In this document: piece by piece, positions 53,557 through 62,374 of the stretch
How the letters are laid out: every line of letters begins with the position of its first letter
Position numbering within the stretch: the first letter of the stretch is position 1
NCBI RefSeq assembly: GCF_001866055.1
Contig: NZ_MLQS01000030.1
Location: 621,500 to 685,499 of the forward strand
Source of the DNA: Anaerobacillus alkalidiazotrophicus
Lineage (GTDB): Bacteria; Bacillota; Bacilli; Bacillales_H; Anaerobacillaceae
Direction: 5' to 3'
DNA: 64,000 nt
Position numbers and translations under genes: made by a program
The notes under the pieces: model-generated
The model's input: only the letters and a program-made list of their open reading frames with translations
What the model was told of the DNA's origin: nothing
Databases searched by the model: none

Positions 53557-53583
53557 TATTTTTCACCTTCCTTATTAACTAGA

Positions 53584-55356
53584 TCAACCCCAACTCAAAA
53601 TGGCAATTGTTACAGTAATGAGCATGCACAAGAGACTTAAGGGCAAACCGACCTTAACATAGTCAGTAAAACGATAGCCACCTGGCCCATATACGATTAA
53701 GTTTGTTTGGTATCCAATAGGTGTAATGAAACTGCAAGATGCTGAGATTGCAGTAATCATCGCAAATACCAGCGGATCAGCTCCAAGATCCAGTGCTAGT
53801 GAAAACCCTATTGGAAACATTAAAGTGGCTGCAGCAATGTTATTGATGATTTCAGTTAGGATTGTTGTTGTAAGGTAATAAAGTATGGCAATGCCAAATA
53901 AACCAACGATTGCGTGAGTTTGCGAAAAGAAAGTAGCGATTATCGAAGCTAAGCCCGCTTTTTCAAAGGCAGCTCCAATACCAATCGAAGAGCTCATTAA
54001 AATGAGTACATTCCAGTTGAGCGCTTTTTGGGCATCAGATACACTAACAGACTTCGTGACAAAAAGAATCATTACTCCGATAAGAGCTGCATGTAAGATT
54101 GAAAGTATTTGTAAGGAAGCTAATAAAATAACACCGATAAGAACACTGGTAATGATTTTTATTTTAAGGGGTTGGTACGGCTCTTGGTAATGAATGGGTG
54201 AGATTAAATAAAAGTCTTCTGATTTTGACCAAGTTTTAACAAAATCTTTTCCTGTTATTAACAAGAGTGTATCTCCTGGCTTGACAATAATGTTACCAAT
54301 ACTAGAAGTAATCTTTTTGTTTTTTCTCTGTACGGCCACAATAGCTGCGTTATATTTTGAGCGAAAATAACTTTCTTTTATTTTTTTATCAATAAGTGGA
54401 GAAGAGTCTGAAACAATAACTTCTATCAATATACTATCTTTAAGTTGATCTGTTACATTTCGATCTACATCTGAAAGTAACTTTAACCCTTTTGTTTTCG
54501 TTGTCGCAAGCATGCTAGAGGCATTCCCAGAAAAAATAAGTCTATCTCCAGTTTGAAGAACTTCACAGTTTGATGGGGGTGATATTTTTTTGTGATTGCG
54601 TTGAATTTGAACTAAAAATAGATCGTTAAGCTCTCTAAGCTTTGCTTTTTGAATGGTTTTACCGATTAATAATGAATGAGCTGGTACAAGACATTCAAAT
54701 ATATATTGTTTATTTAGCTGATCAATTGGCTCAGAAATTATACGGTTTGGGAGAAGGTGGTGACCAATAAAACTAATATAGATAATCCCTGCTATGGTAA
54801 TAGGGATACCGAAAAAAATAAAATCAAACATAGAAAAACCGGATAACCCTTTTTGTTTTAGTAACCCGTCAATAACTAGGTTTGTACTCGTTCCAATAAG
54901 GGTGATGGTTCCGCCAAGTATAGCTGCATATGATAATGGAATCAGAAGTTTAGAAGGGGCAATGCATTGTTTTTTCGCCCAACTTCGAATTGTTGGTGTG
55001 AGCATTGTGACGATTGGTGTATTATTCATAAAAGCCGATATGATTGATACGGGAATCATCATTTTAATTAGGGTCGTTGAATTTTTTTTGTTATTTGATA
55101 ACAGTATATGAGAGATAAAGGATAACACCCCACTATTATAGGCCGCTGAACCGATGATAAATAGTAACGCTACCGTATGCACCCCTGGATTAGAAAATCC
55201 GATTAAACCTTCTTCTATTGATAAAATTCCTGTAACCATCAATGCCGCTAGAGTAATAAATACGGTTACTTCCGGTGGAGACCACTCTTTTATTAATAGA
55301 ACAAACATAATAAGTAATAGGATACTAGTTAGAAGTGGTTCGCTTGGCATGACCAT
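53584..55356 (-). CDS. SLC13/DASS-type anion permease with two RCK_C domains, probably for sulfate
   Basis: 590 residues. Transmembrane segments at about 8-200 and 400-590 form the two halves of a divalent-anion:Na+ symporter (CitMHS/ArsB fold): NNTPIVTMLTP in the first half, and ILTEIINNIAAATLMFPIGFSLA and SFITPIGYQTNLIVYGPGGY in the second. Two TrkA-C/RCK_C domains occupy about 210-385. This architecture is typical of putative sulfate transporters of the SLC13 family. ATG 55356 has only a weak AAAGAGTG upstream. First gene of the operon with cysC and sat, so sulfate import is the natural reading. Confidence 0.85.
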   Translation of the reverse strand: MVMPSEPLLTSILLLIMFVLLIKEWSPPEVTVFITLAALMVTGILSIEEGLIGFSNPGVHTVALLFIIGSAAYNSGVLSFISHILLSNNKKNSTTLIKMMIPVSIISAFMNNTPIVTMLTPTIRSWAKKQCIAPSKLLIPLSYAAILGGTITLIGTSTNLVIDGLLKQKGLSGFSMFDFIFFGIPITIAGIIYISFIGHHLLPNRIISEPIDQLNKQYIFECLVPAHSLLIGKTIQKAKLRELNDLFLVQIQRNHKKISPPSNCEVLQTGDRLIFSGNASSMLATTKTKGLKLLSDVDRNVTDQLKDSILIEVIVSDSSPLIDKKIKESYFRSKYNAAIVAVQRKNKKITSSIGNIIVKPGDTLLLITGKDFVKTWSKSEDFYLISPIHYQEPYQPLKIKIITSVLIGVILLASLQILSILHAALIGVMILFVTKSVSVSDAQKALNWNVLILMSSSIGIGAAFEKAGLASIIATFFSQTHAIVGLFGIAILYYLTTTILTEIINNIAAATLMFPIGFSLALDLGADPLVFAMITAISASCSFITPIGYQTNLIVYGPGGYRFTDYVKVGLPLSLLCMLITVTIAILSWG

Positions 55357-55410
55357 TTAAAGTTCACTCTTTTCAACTTTAAAATATAGCTTTTTTCATC
55401 GATTACTACT

Positions 55411-55418
55411 TATGTATG
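55411..55418 (-). promoter_or_regulatory. Possible sporulation-type -10 element of the PAPS operon
   Basis: On the minus strand 55418-55411 reads CATACATA, close to the sigma-E -10 (CATACAnT) and overlapping CATAAGTAG, a near match to sigma-K. No convincing -35. Listed only as a hint. Confidence 0.25.
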
Positions 55419-55504
55419 ATATTTATGACCAAGTGTCACCGTCTAATTGAAGATAGTATGCCTAATTTTATGCAATGGTTTAATTAATTTGCCATTTAAA
55501 GGAA

Positions 55505-55548
55505 AAAACTAAGGTTTTCCTCTATAGACAGAGAGAAACCTTAGTTTT
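55505..55548 (-). terminator. Terminator of the CgeB-like gene
   Basis: Perfect 13-bp arms AAAACTAAGGTTT/AAACCTTAGTTTT; the gene's stop codon lies inside the stem. Confidence 0.8.
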
Positions 55549-56518
55549 AATTACTTTGAACAATAGATAGTAATTTTTCCAACCTTTTTTCAAAAGTATG
55601 TTCTCTTATTGCTTTTTTTCTAGCACCAGTAGCAATTGTATTTCGTAATAATGGTTGAGTAAGATAGTAGTCTATTTTTTCGTTGAAGTCTTCAGCGTTA
55701 TGAAAAGAAATAATTTCTTCTCCTTCTACAAAATGATCAGTTAAATCAGCCTTATTATCGATAAGCTGAAAAGAGCCACTACAAGCTATCTCAAAGGTTC
55801 GATTATTAACACTTTTATTAATAATTAATTGTGAATTTTTATTTTCTTTTAGGTCATAAGGTCGATGAGTGTTAAGAATAATTTTAGATTGGTGATAATA
55901 CGAAACAATCAATTTAGGTTTTAACCATGTATTTATGATAAATAAACGGCGATTATGTTTTCGGTGAGATAATTCTTGATCCCATTTAGCGCCAACAACT
56001 AGTATTGAATAAGTTGTACGTTCTAACAGTAGGTTAATAAGTTGCACTCGGTCAGGGTACGGGAAGCCGACAAGACAAAGATCATATTTCTTTTGAGGTT
56101 CAGTAAGAGGGGGGGAGTATATTTCTGGATTAACGCCAAGAGGTAAATAGTAACTATTCTTATGCCCATTTTTGTGATAAACCTCTAACGCAGCAGTATC
56201 AATTGTAAATACATAATCAAAGTTATCGATGAAAGTTAGCGTACGATCGATATAAAAAGGGTCTTCGGTAAGCCAAATAGCAGTTGGAATCGACTGCTTG
56301 TTTAAGAAGGTGATCATTTCCTGACGCATTTTCATTCCTACCATCGTTAAGACTAAGTTAGGGCGGTAAATTTGGAGCATTGTTTGTAATTTTTTCACAC
56401 CTAAAAGAGCGTTAAAAGATTTTACCTCATGATTTAGCGAAGCCAACTCCTTCATAATGGTTTGATCAAAATATTCATAAATTCTTTTAAAACCTGATGG
56501 GATATATAATATTTTCAT
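55547..56518 (-). CDS. cgeB: CgeB-like spore maturation glycosyltransferase
   Basis: A 323-residue GT-B-like protein similar to B. subtilis CgeB (317 aa), part of the outermost spore-layer (crust) maturation genes. Features: ILYIPSGFKRIYEYFDQTIMKEL at the N-terminus; IWLTEDPFYIDRT; YLPLGVNPEIYSPP; DLCLVGFPYPDRVQLIN; ILNTHRPYDL; NNRTFEIACSGSFQLID, the typical CgeB C-terminal block. ATG 56518 is used; the in-frame GTG at 56527 lies inside the AGAGGTG ribosome-binding site. CgeB relatives are thought to glycosylate crust proteins. Confidence 0.82.
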   Translation of the reverse strand: MKILYIPSGFKRIYEYFDQTIMKELASLNHEVKSFNALLGVKKLQTMLQIYRPNLVLTMVGMKMRQEMITFLNKQSIPTAIWLTEDPFYIDRTLTFIDNFDYVFTIDTAALEVYHKNGHKNSYYLPLGVNPEIYSPPLTEPQKKYDLCLVGFPYPDRVQLINLLLERTTYSILVVGAKWDQELSHRKHNRRLFIINTWLKPKLIVSYYHQSKIILNTHRPYDLKENKNSQLIINKSVNNRTFEIACSGSFQLIDNKADLTDHFVEGEEIISFHNAEDFNEKIDYYLTQPLLRNTIATGARKKAIREHTFEKRLEKLLSIVQSN

Positions 56519-56569
56519 ATCGTTCACCTCTTGAAATTGTGTAAAAGAAATTATGTACTGTTAAAAGTA

Positions 56570-56597
56570 AAAAGAGAGGGAGAGACTCCCTCTCTTA
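56570..56597 (-). terminator. Terminator of the coat protein gene at 56601
   Basis: AAGAGAGGGAG/CTCCCTCTCTT stem, followed on the minus strand by TTTTTACTTTT. Confidence 0.85.
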
Positions 56598-56600
56598 AAC

Positions 56601-57314
56601 TTAATGGTTGGTTGGTGGGAAAATGTCAGGACATTGTGGTGGAACGTTTAATGGCGGGCATGCAATGTCTATTTCTTGTCGTGGATGACAAAACTCTCCG
56701 ACAATTTCTAATTTAACTTTTGCCTCCATTTGCACGTTAGCGCAAAGAGTAATCGAAATATCTAGCTGTTGGAAGGTGCTATTAGCACACATAATGCTAG
56801 CATCACAATCATGCTCGGTAAAGTCACAAACGAGTTTTGTACCAGGAGGTGCACATAAGGTGAATTTTTCTACTCTTGTAAATTCAATTGGCCTAGAGAT
56901 ACATGACAAAGTTCCCTGTGCGTTACTAACTACTACAATCACAAACCCTTTAATTAATACTTTGACTCTCTGTAATGTGATCGTTTGCCCTGATGGTAAC
57001 GTAACATTGACATCTTGGCGGTCACCAATTTCTTCACAAATAATCGTTCCATGTTTTAACGGATCGATTGGAGTTCCTTCAGCATCGGTAAAGAAACATG
57101 AGACGACGAGGTTATTATTGGTTCCGTTTAGAAAATCACAAGGGTCTGCCAGTAATCCTGTTACCCCGTTACACTCAAATTCGAGTGCCTCCAAGCCAGA
57201 TATTCCAGTAAATTGAATCGGACCTATATCAACTTGCCTAGTCACCCAATCATAAATTTTGTCTACTCTAATGCAAAGTCTTTCTTGTGCACCACCAATT
57301 GGTTGAAAGTCCAT
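56601..57314 (-). CDS. BMQ_0737-type morphogenetic spore coat protein (1)
   Basis: A 237-residue Cys-rich protein: ERLCIRVDKIYDWVTRQVD near the N-terminus (family hallmark), SCFFTDAEGTPIDPL, VTLPSGQTITLQRVKVL, LCAPPGTKLVCDFTEHDCDASI and a C-terminal CPPLNVPPQCPDIFPP. These match proteins annotated as BMQ_0737-family morphogenetic spore coat proteins in Bacillus. ATG 57314 follows AAAGGAGAC; upstream in-frame codons lack a start signal. Two close paralogues follow at 58173 and 59070, and a rearranged one is at 49781. Confidence 0.8.
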   Translation of the reverse strand: MDFQPIGGAQERLCIRVDKIYDWVTRQVDIGPIQFTGISGLEALEFECNGVTGLLADPCDFLNGTNNNLVVSCFFTDAEGTPIDPLKHGTIICEEIGDRQDVNVTLPSGQTITLQRVKVLIKGFVIVVVSNAQGTLSCISRPIEFTRVEKFTLCAPPGTKLVCDFTEHDCDASIMCANSTFQQLDISITLCANVQMEAKVKLEIVGEFCHPRQEIDIACPPLNVPPQCPDIFPPTNH

Positions 57315-57449
57315 AAAGTAGTCTCCTTTCCTAAAAGATACTACATCATATTCCAATTAGACAAAATGGCATAGATGAATGGACTGATGAATGCGTGGAA
57401 AATTAGTTATTGGACTAGACCCTTTGGGTACACAAGATAAGAAAGCTGG

Positions 57450-57935
57450 CTAAAAATTAATGACAATTTTATTTAATGAGGTTAACCCTGCTTGTAATTC
57501 TTGAAAATAAACAAAAGCTTCGATAATCACAGAATTTCCATCTTCAGGCTTAATACATCGTAAATCAAAATTGGAGAAATTTAAACTTTCATTAGGTAAC
57601 AGTTGATTCTTCCCAACGGGTCTCAACCAATGCTCACCCGATTCTTTTACTTTTTCTTTCCAATTTTTATCTACATATGTCCACTCTTCGGAGAGTGTCG
57701 CGTCAATGACGAGATCACTTTTTTTTATGAAATTAATTTTTCCACCTAAAGTAGCAGCTTCTGACGGCTTAACCCGGATACAAATAATCGGGGTTGTTAA
57801 TGGGTCAGGGCCATTATTTTTGATAATAAGGTGCCCTAAAATAAGCACTTCCCTCGTTTCTTCTGTTATGTCTGGAAGTATAACAGAATAATTAAATAAC
57901 GATATGACCTGATTTTCTATGTTTGTATTACTCAT
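57450..57935 (-). CDS. Hypothetical protein of the coat gene cluster (161 aa)
   Basis: No family recognised. A beta-rich sequence (VLILGHLIIKNNGPDPLTTP, ICIRVKP, LVIDATLSEEWTYVD, NFDLRCIKPEDGNSVIIEAFVYF) without signal peptide or membrane segment, resembling a small Ig-like or jelly-roll fold. ATG 57935 follows AAAAGGAGGG. A near-sigma-K -10 (CATATATAA) lies upstream on the minus strand at about 57990. Its position between coat genes suggests a spore-surface role. Confidence 0.6.
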   Translation of the reverse strand: MSNTNIENQVISLFNYSVILPDITEETREVLILGHLIIKNNGPDPLTTPIICIRVKPSEAATLGGKINFIKKSDLVIDATLSEEWTYVDKNWKEKVKESGEHWLRPVGKNQLLPNESLNFSNFDLRCIKPEDGNSVIIEAFVYFQELQAGLTSLNKIVINF

Positions 57936-58172
57936 GATGTGCCCTCCTTTTATAAAAAGCCTTATAAAATATATGCAAAAAGGGCACTATTTATATATGA
58001 AGTTTAAACGTTTGTACGCTACAATTATTGTAAGCTATCATAAAATATTAGCAAGAGATAAGAGGAGAGGGGTACTATATTCATTCTTTCTTTAGGAATA
58101 ACATTAGGTATAGCTGCCACTTAACCTAATTATAAAATTGATGAAAAATGAGTTACCCCCTCTTTTCGCTCT

Positions 58173-58892
58173 CTAATTATCACAGCCTGGAAAAATATCA
58201 GGGCATTGTGGTGGAAAAGGTTTTGGTGGACATGTAAACGGTATTTCTGGACGTGGATGACAGAAATCCGCAGTAATTTCAAGCTTAACGGTTGCTTCCG
58301 TTTGAACGCTTTGACACATGTTAATCGAAACATCAATTTGAATAAACTCACCATTATTACAAATGATGTCGGCGTCACATTCAATTTCACTTATCTCACA
58401 CTGCAGGATCGTTCCTGGTGGAGCGCATAAATAAAATTTTTCTGCAACTGCAAATGGCTGAGGTACTGAAGTTAACGATTTACCACGCGCATTAGAAAGA
58501 CGAACTACAAAATAACCTTTTTTCAATACTTTAACTTTTTGAAGTCTAACTGTATCACCGTTAGGAAAATCGAAATTCACATTTTGGCGCCCACCAATTT
58601 GCGGGATTTCAGTACACAAAATAGAATTTCGAGCTAAAGGGTCAACAGGATTACCGTTTTCATCAGTAATAATACATTCAACAGTTAATGCGCCCCCGGC
58701 AGCTAATTCAACGCAAGGATTTAGAAAATCTTCAGGAGTAGGAGAAGGCCCCTCAAAGTCAAGAACAGTTAATCCGTTTTCACCTGAAAAACTTTGAACA
58801 GGTACATCAACTTGCCGAGTCACCCAGTCATAGACTTTCGGAACTTTAATACAAAGGGTTTCATGTAACCTTTTCATCTGTTCGTGTAACAA
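58173..58892 (-). CDS. BMQ_0737-type morphogenetic spore coat protein (2)
   Basis: A 239-residue Cys-rich coat protein with the hallmark TLCIKVPKVYDWVTRQVDVP, TVECIITDENGNPVDPL, QIGGRQNVNFDFPNGDTVRL, LCAPPGTILQCEISEIECDA and a C-terminal CPPKPFPPQCPDIFPGC. I choose TTG 58892 because AAAGG lies nine bases upstream and the paralogue at 59771 has the same AAAGG-TGATT-N3/4-TTG arrangement; a GTG at 58901 would overlap the ribosome-binding site. About 80% identical by eye to the gene at 59070. Its own sigma-K-like promoter lies at 58930-58956. Confidence 0.8.
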   Translation of the reverse strand: MLHEQMKRLHETLCIKVPKVYDWVTRQVDVPVQSFSGENGLTVLDFEGPSPTPEDFLNPCVELAAGGALTVECIITDENGNPVDPLARNSILCTEIPQIGGRQNVNFDFPNGDTVRLQKVKVLKKGYFVVRLSNARGKSLTSVPQPFAVAEKFYLCAPPGTILQCEISEIECDADIICNNGEFIQIDVSINMCQSVQTEATVKLEITADFCHPRPEIPFTCPPKPFPPQCPDIFPGCDN

Positions 58893-58929
58893 CGTAATCA
58901 CCCTTTCTTGTTGTAGATGATATCTGCTT

Positions 58930-58956
58930 TATAGTATGTAGTTCTCTTTTTTGTGT
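58930..58956 (-). promoter_or_regulatory. Sigma-K-like promoter of coat gene 2
   Basis: On the minus strand AC, 16 bases, CATACTATA (58938-58930), 38 bases before TTG 58892. Confidence 0.6.
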
Positions 58957-59012
58957 GCTAGTCTATTTTATTTTCTTCATAAAAGTTACATTTGAGGTTG
59001 GAATAAAGGGAG

Positions 59013-59042
59013 AGAAAGAAGGTCCATTGTGACCTTCTTTCT
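59013..59042 (-). terminator. Terminator of coat gene 3
   Basis: AGAAAGAAGGTC/GACCTTCTTTCT, 12-bp perfect arms with a 6-base loop and a pyrimidine-rich tail. Confidence 0.8.
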
Positions 59043-59069
59043 TTACTCAAACATTAATTGTTTTACCAA

Positions 59070-59771
59070 TTAGTTCCCTGGGAAAATTTCAGGACATTGT
59101 GGTGGGAAGCTTAATGGTGGACAATCAAATGGAATTTCTGGACGTGGATGGCAGAAATCCGCAGTGATTTCAAGCTTTACAGTCGCTTCCATTTGAACGT
59201 TTTGGCACATGTTAATGGAAACATCGATTTGTCTAAACTCATCATTAATACAAATGATGTTAGCATCACATTCAAAGTCTGTAATTTCACATTGTAGGAA
59301 TGTTCCTTCAGGAGCACATAAAAAGAATTTTTCTGCAACCGCAAATGGCTGAGGTTCAGAAGTTAAGAAATCACCACGTGCATTTGAAACACGAACAACA
59401 AAATGTCCTTTTTTCAATACTTTCACTTTTTGAAGTGTAATAGTTTCGCCATCTGGCAAATTGAAATTCACACTTTGGCGCCCGCCAATTTGTGGGATTT
59501 CAGTACATAAAATTGAATGAGGAGCTAGTGGGTCAACAGGATTACCTTCATCATCAGTAATAATACATTCAACAGTTAAAGCACCACCACCAGCTAATTC
59601 AGCACACGGGTTAACACCAGGAGTAGGACCATCGAAATTTAGGGTAGCTAAGCCAGCTTCCCCTGTAAAACTTTGAACAGGAACATCAACTTGACGAGTG
59701 ACCCAATCATATACTTTAGGTACTTTAATACAAAGTGTTTCCTGACGACCTTTAATAGATTTCATTTCCAA
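59070..59771 (-). CDS. BMQ_0737-type morphogenetic spore coat protein (3)
   Basis: A 233-residue paralogue of the gene at 58173: TLCIKVPKVYDWVTRQVDVP, TVECIITDDEGNPVDPLAP, QIGGRQSVNFNLPDGETITL, LCAPEGTFLQCEITDFECDA and a C-terminal CPPLSFPPQCPEIFPGN that lacks the last Cys. Start TTG 59771, nine bases after AAAGG (see paralogue). Own promoter and terminator. Together the three intact paralogues suggest a coat building block amplified by tandem duplication. Confidence 0.8.
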   Translation of the reverse strand: MEMKSIKGRQETLCIKVPKVYDWVTRQVDVPVQSFTGEAGLATLNFDGPTPGVNPCAELAGGGALTVECIITDDEGNPVDPLAPHSILCTEIPQIGGRQSVNFNLPDGETITLQKVKVLKKGHFVVRVSNARGDFLTSEPQPFAVAEKFFLCAPEGTFLQCEITDFECDANIICINDEFRQIDVSINMCQNVQMEATVKLEITADFCHPRPEIPFDCPPLSFPPQCPEIFPGN

Positions 59772-59815
59772 AACAATCATCCTTTCAATTTTTGATTATG
59801 GTATAGCTACCACTG

Positions 59816-59842
59816 TATCCTATGAACCTACGTAGGATGTGT
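59816..59842 (-). promoter_or_regulatory. Sigma-K-like promoter of coat gene 3
   Basis: On the minus strand AC, 16 bases, CATAGGATA (59824-59816), 45 bases before TTG 59771. Confidence 0.6.
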
Positions 59843-59915
59843 GTGTATTTTTTTGATTTTTGGGCATGTATCTATAAGCTAAATATTTCTCACCTTAAAA
59901 TAAAGGAGAAATGTA

Positions 59916-59942
59916 ACAAATAGTTCATTAGCCCATATAGTA
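59916..59942 (+). promoter_or_regulatory. Sigma-K-like promoter of the coiled-coil gene
   Basis: AC (59916-59917), 16 bases, CATATAGTA (59934-59942), about 100 bases before ATG 60041. Confidence 0.55.
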
Positions 59943-60040
59943 GTAGATATGGAATGTAAATTGAGATTTGGAGTATATATGTAGTAATACATTATAGGCA
60001 TTTGTTGGAATTAAATAGTTGTCTTAAAGGAGGAAGTAAA

Positions 60041-62371
60041 ATGAGTTCGGAAGCTAGAAGTGAATTAAGTACTATTCAATTAAAGCAAAAGTTAATTCAT
60101 TTTAAGTCTGAGTTATCTCGTTATCAAATCAATGAACGAAAATATGAAGACCTCGTTAAAAAATTAACTAGAGAGAAAAATGAGCTATATCAAACGATAG
60201 AAGAGCAAAATGAAAAGTTAAATAAGTTAAACGAAGAAAATCGTGAATTAAACCAAGAAAAGGTCGTATTTCATAAGCATTTTGAAAAAGTAGCAAAGGA
60301 AAATACAAATTTACATTATAACTTGGAAGAATTACAATCTGAAAAATTAACATTAGAAACAAAACTTCAAGATCAAGTTGAAGAAAGTGAACAAAGAGAA
60401 TTGAGTTTAAAGGAAGAAGTAGACCAGTTGTTATTGAATAAAGATCATATGAAAAATGAATTAGAGAAACAGATAAAGTTGATAAAGTTATTAAAAGAAA
60501 AAGAGGATGAAAAAACAGATGAGTTAAATGGCATAAAGGAACAAAACAAAGGATTAATTGAAGAATTAGATATTACGAAAGAAAGAAATAAAAAGTTAGA
60601 ATTAGAGCTGACTGAAGCGATTAATCATTCGAAAAAGATTGAAATGGAATTAGGAGCGGTAAAAGAAAATGTAGATCAAGATCAATTACATCTTATTAAA
60701 GAAGTGGAAAATTTGAAAAATGAAAAAAATGATATGATTAAGACATTAGATGAAAAAATATTGCAAACAAAAGATTTTGAAAAAGAATTAATTGTTTATA
60801 AAGAACAAATAAAAATTTTAGAGGTGGAAAAAGAAAGAAGTAATAAAGACTATCAATCTATTCAAGATAAATTAACAAGTTATTCTAAAGAAAATAATCA
60901 GTTGAAAGAAGAAATCAAGCATTACAAAGATAAATATAATAAAGAGCGTGGCGATTTATTCCAAGAAGTAGCAAAGTTTAAAAAAATCAATCAAGACTTA
61001 CAAACTATTCTTAATGAGAAAGAAGCTGTTATCAATAAATTAACATCCGATCAAAAGGACTTTTTTAAAGAAAAAGACACCTTGGTCGAAGAATTAGAGA
61101 ATTTACAATCAGAAAAACGACAGTTTGAACAGCAATTAGAAACGTATGAAATCGCCAATCAGGAGCTGGAGCAAGAAATTAGTAAGTTTGTAGAAAAAAT
61201 TGATGAAGACCAATTTGCGATAATGAAGGAATTAGAGGAAGTGAAAAAAGAAAACATCAAGTTAGAGAAAGATCTTAAACAGGAGAAAGGAAATGGTACT
61301 CAATTAGAAGAAAAATACAATAAAGCTTTGGTAGAAATGAAACAACTACAAGAGCAAATCAAAAACCACCTTATTATGATTGACGAATTGAATAAGACGG
61401 AGAGTCAATATAATAAAGAAAAACAAGAATTAACTAACTTATTTAATAAGAAAATTGAGGAGAATTCAGAATTACAGAAAAAACTTAAGTATTTAGAGGA
61501 AGAATTATCATCTAAAGCTACACAAGTAGAAAATGAGTCAAAACAAATGCATGAAAAGCTTCAAAAGCAAATTGATACTTTACAGAAAGAAAAAGTTGAA
61601 GTAGAAGGAAGTTACGCAGTTATTCAAAACAAAAATAAAGAACTAGAAAAAGAAATTTATATAATAAATGAGGAATTAAAAAAGGTTCAAAAAAGTTTGG
61701 ATGAAAAATTAAAAGAAAATAATAAATTAGAAATGTTATTTACAAAGCAACAAAATAAATTACAGTTGTTAGAAGAAGAAATAGAAAACTCTAATCATAA
61801 AAAAGAAGAGTTATCTAGTGAGAGAAAAGAATTAATGAAACGGCTTAAAGAACTGGATCATTATTATGTAGTTAATGAACGGAAGAATACGAAAAATGAA
61901 ACAATCATCAACCAAAAAAATGAAGAATTGAAAGAATTAAAAGAAACTTTAAGTGAAATGAAACAAACGATAAAAAACATGAAAAAAGAAAATTATGAGG
62001 TAAATATCTTATTAGAAAAAAATAATTTAGAAAATCAGCATTTGAAAGATCATAAAAAGGAGTATTTACAAGATAAAGAGATCCTATTAACTTTACTAAG
62101 AAGTTTCCAAAAAGAGGAGAAAGAGATTAAGAAGATACCAGAATTAAATCAAGTGAAAATAGATACTCAAAAGCAAAAAGCAGATGTTACTACAGAAAGT
62201 TCTTGGTTTTATAGGAATATAAAAGAGCAAACGAAAGGGAAATCACCTGAAAAATTAAATCAGCCAAATATAAAGTTTAATCCAACGAGTGAATCATTCT
62301 TCTCATTGACTAAACAATTTCCTGAAATTATAAATAAAGCGAGTGAAGCGTCAAAAGAAAAGGAAGAATAA
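60041..62371 (+). CDS. Long coiled-coil protein (776 aa), probable spore structural protein
   Basis: Nearly the whole chain from residue 10 to about 710 is Glu/Lys/Leu/Asn-rich heptad sequence (for example EEQNEKLNKLNEENRELNQE), predicted as one long coiled coil about 100 nm in length if continuous. The last 70 residues are less regular and aromatic (SSWFYRN, FFSLTKQFPEI). No signal peptide, no membrane segment, no Cys. ATG 60041 follows AAAGGAGGAAG; the open frame upstream lacks signals. Divergent from the coat cluster and driven by a sigma-K-like promoter. Followed three bases later by a JAMM-protease-like gene. A scaffold role is inferred. Confidence 0.75.
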   Translation: MSSEARSELSTIQLKQKLIHFKSELSRYQINERKYEDLVKKLTREKNELYQTIEEQNEKLNKLNEENRELNQEKVVFHKHFEKVAKENTNLHYNLEELQSEKLTLETKLQDQVEESEQRELSLKEEVDQLLLNKDHMKNELEKQIKLIKLLKEKEDEKTDELNGIKEQNKGLIEELDITKERNKKLELELTEAINHSKKIEMELGAVKENVDQDQLHLIKEVENLKNEKNDMIKTLDEKILQTKDFEKELIVYKEQIKILEVEKERSNKDYQSIQDKLTSYSKENNQLKEEIKHYKDKYNKERGDLFQEVAKFKKINQDLQTILNEKEAVINKLTSDQKDFFKEKDTLVEELENLQSEKRQFEQQLETYEIANQELEQEISKFVEKIDEDQFAIMKELEEVKKENIKLEKDLKQEKGNGTQLEEKYNKALVEMKQLQEQIKNHLIMIDELNKTESQYNKEKQELTNLFNKKIEENSELQKKLKYLEEELSSKATQVENESKQMHEKLQKQIDTLQKEKVEVEGSYAVIQNKNKELEKEIYIINEELKKVQKSLDEKLKENNKLEMLFTKQQNKLQLLEEEIENSNHKKEELSSERKELMKRLKELDHYYVVNERKNTKNETIINQKNEELKELKETLSEMKQTIKNMKKENYEVNILLEKNNLENQHLKDHKKEYLQDKEILLTLLRSFQKEEKEIKKIPELNQVKIDTQKQKADVTTESSWFYRNIKEQTKGKSPEKLNQPNIKFNPTSESFFSLTKQFPEIINKASEASKEKEE

Positions 62372-62374
62372 ACC

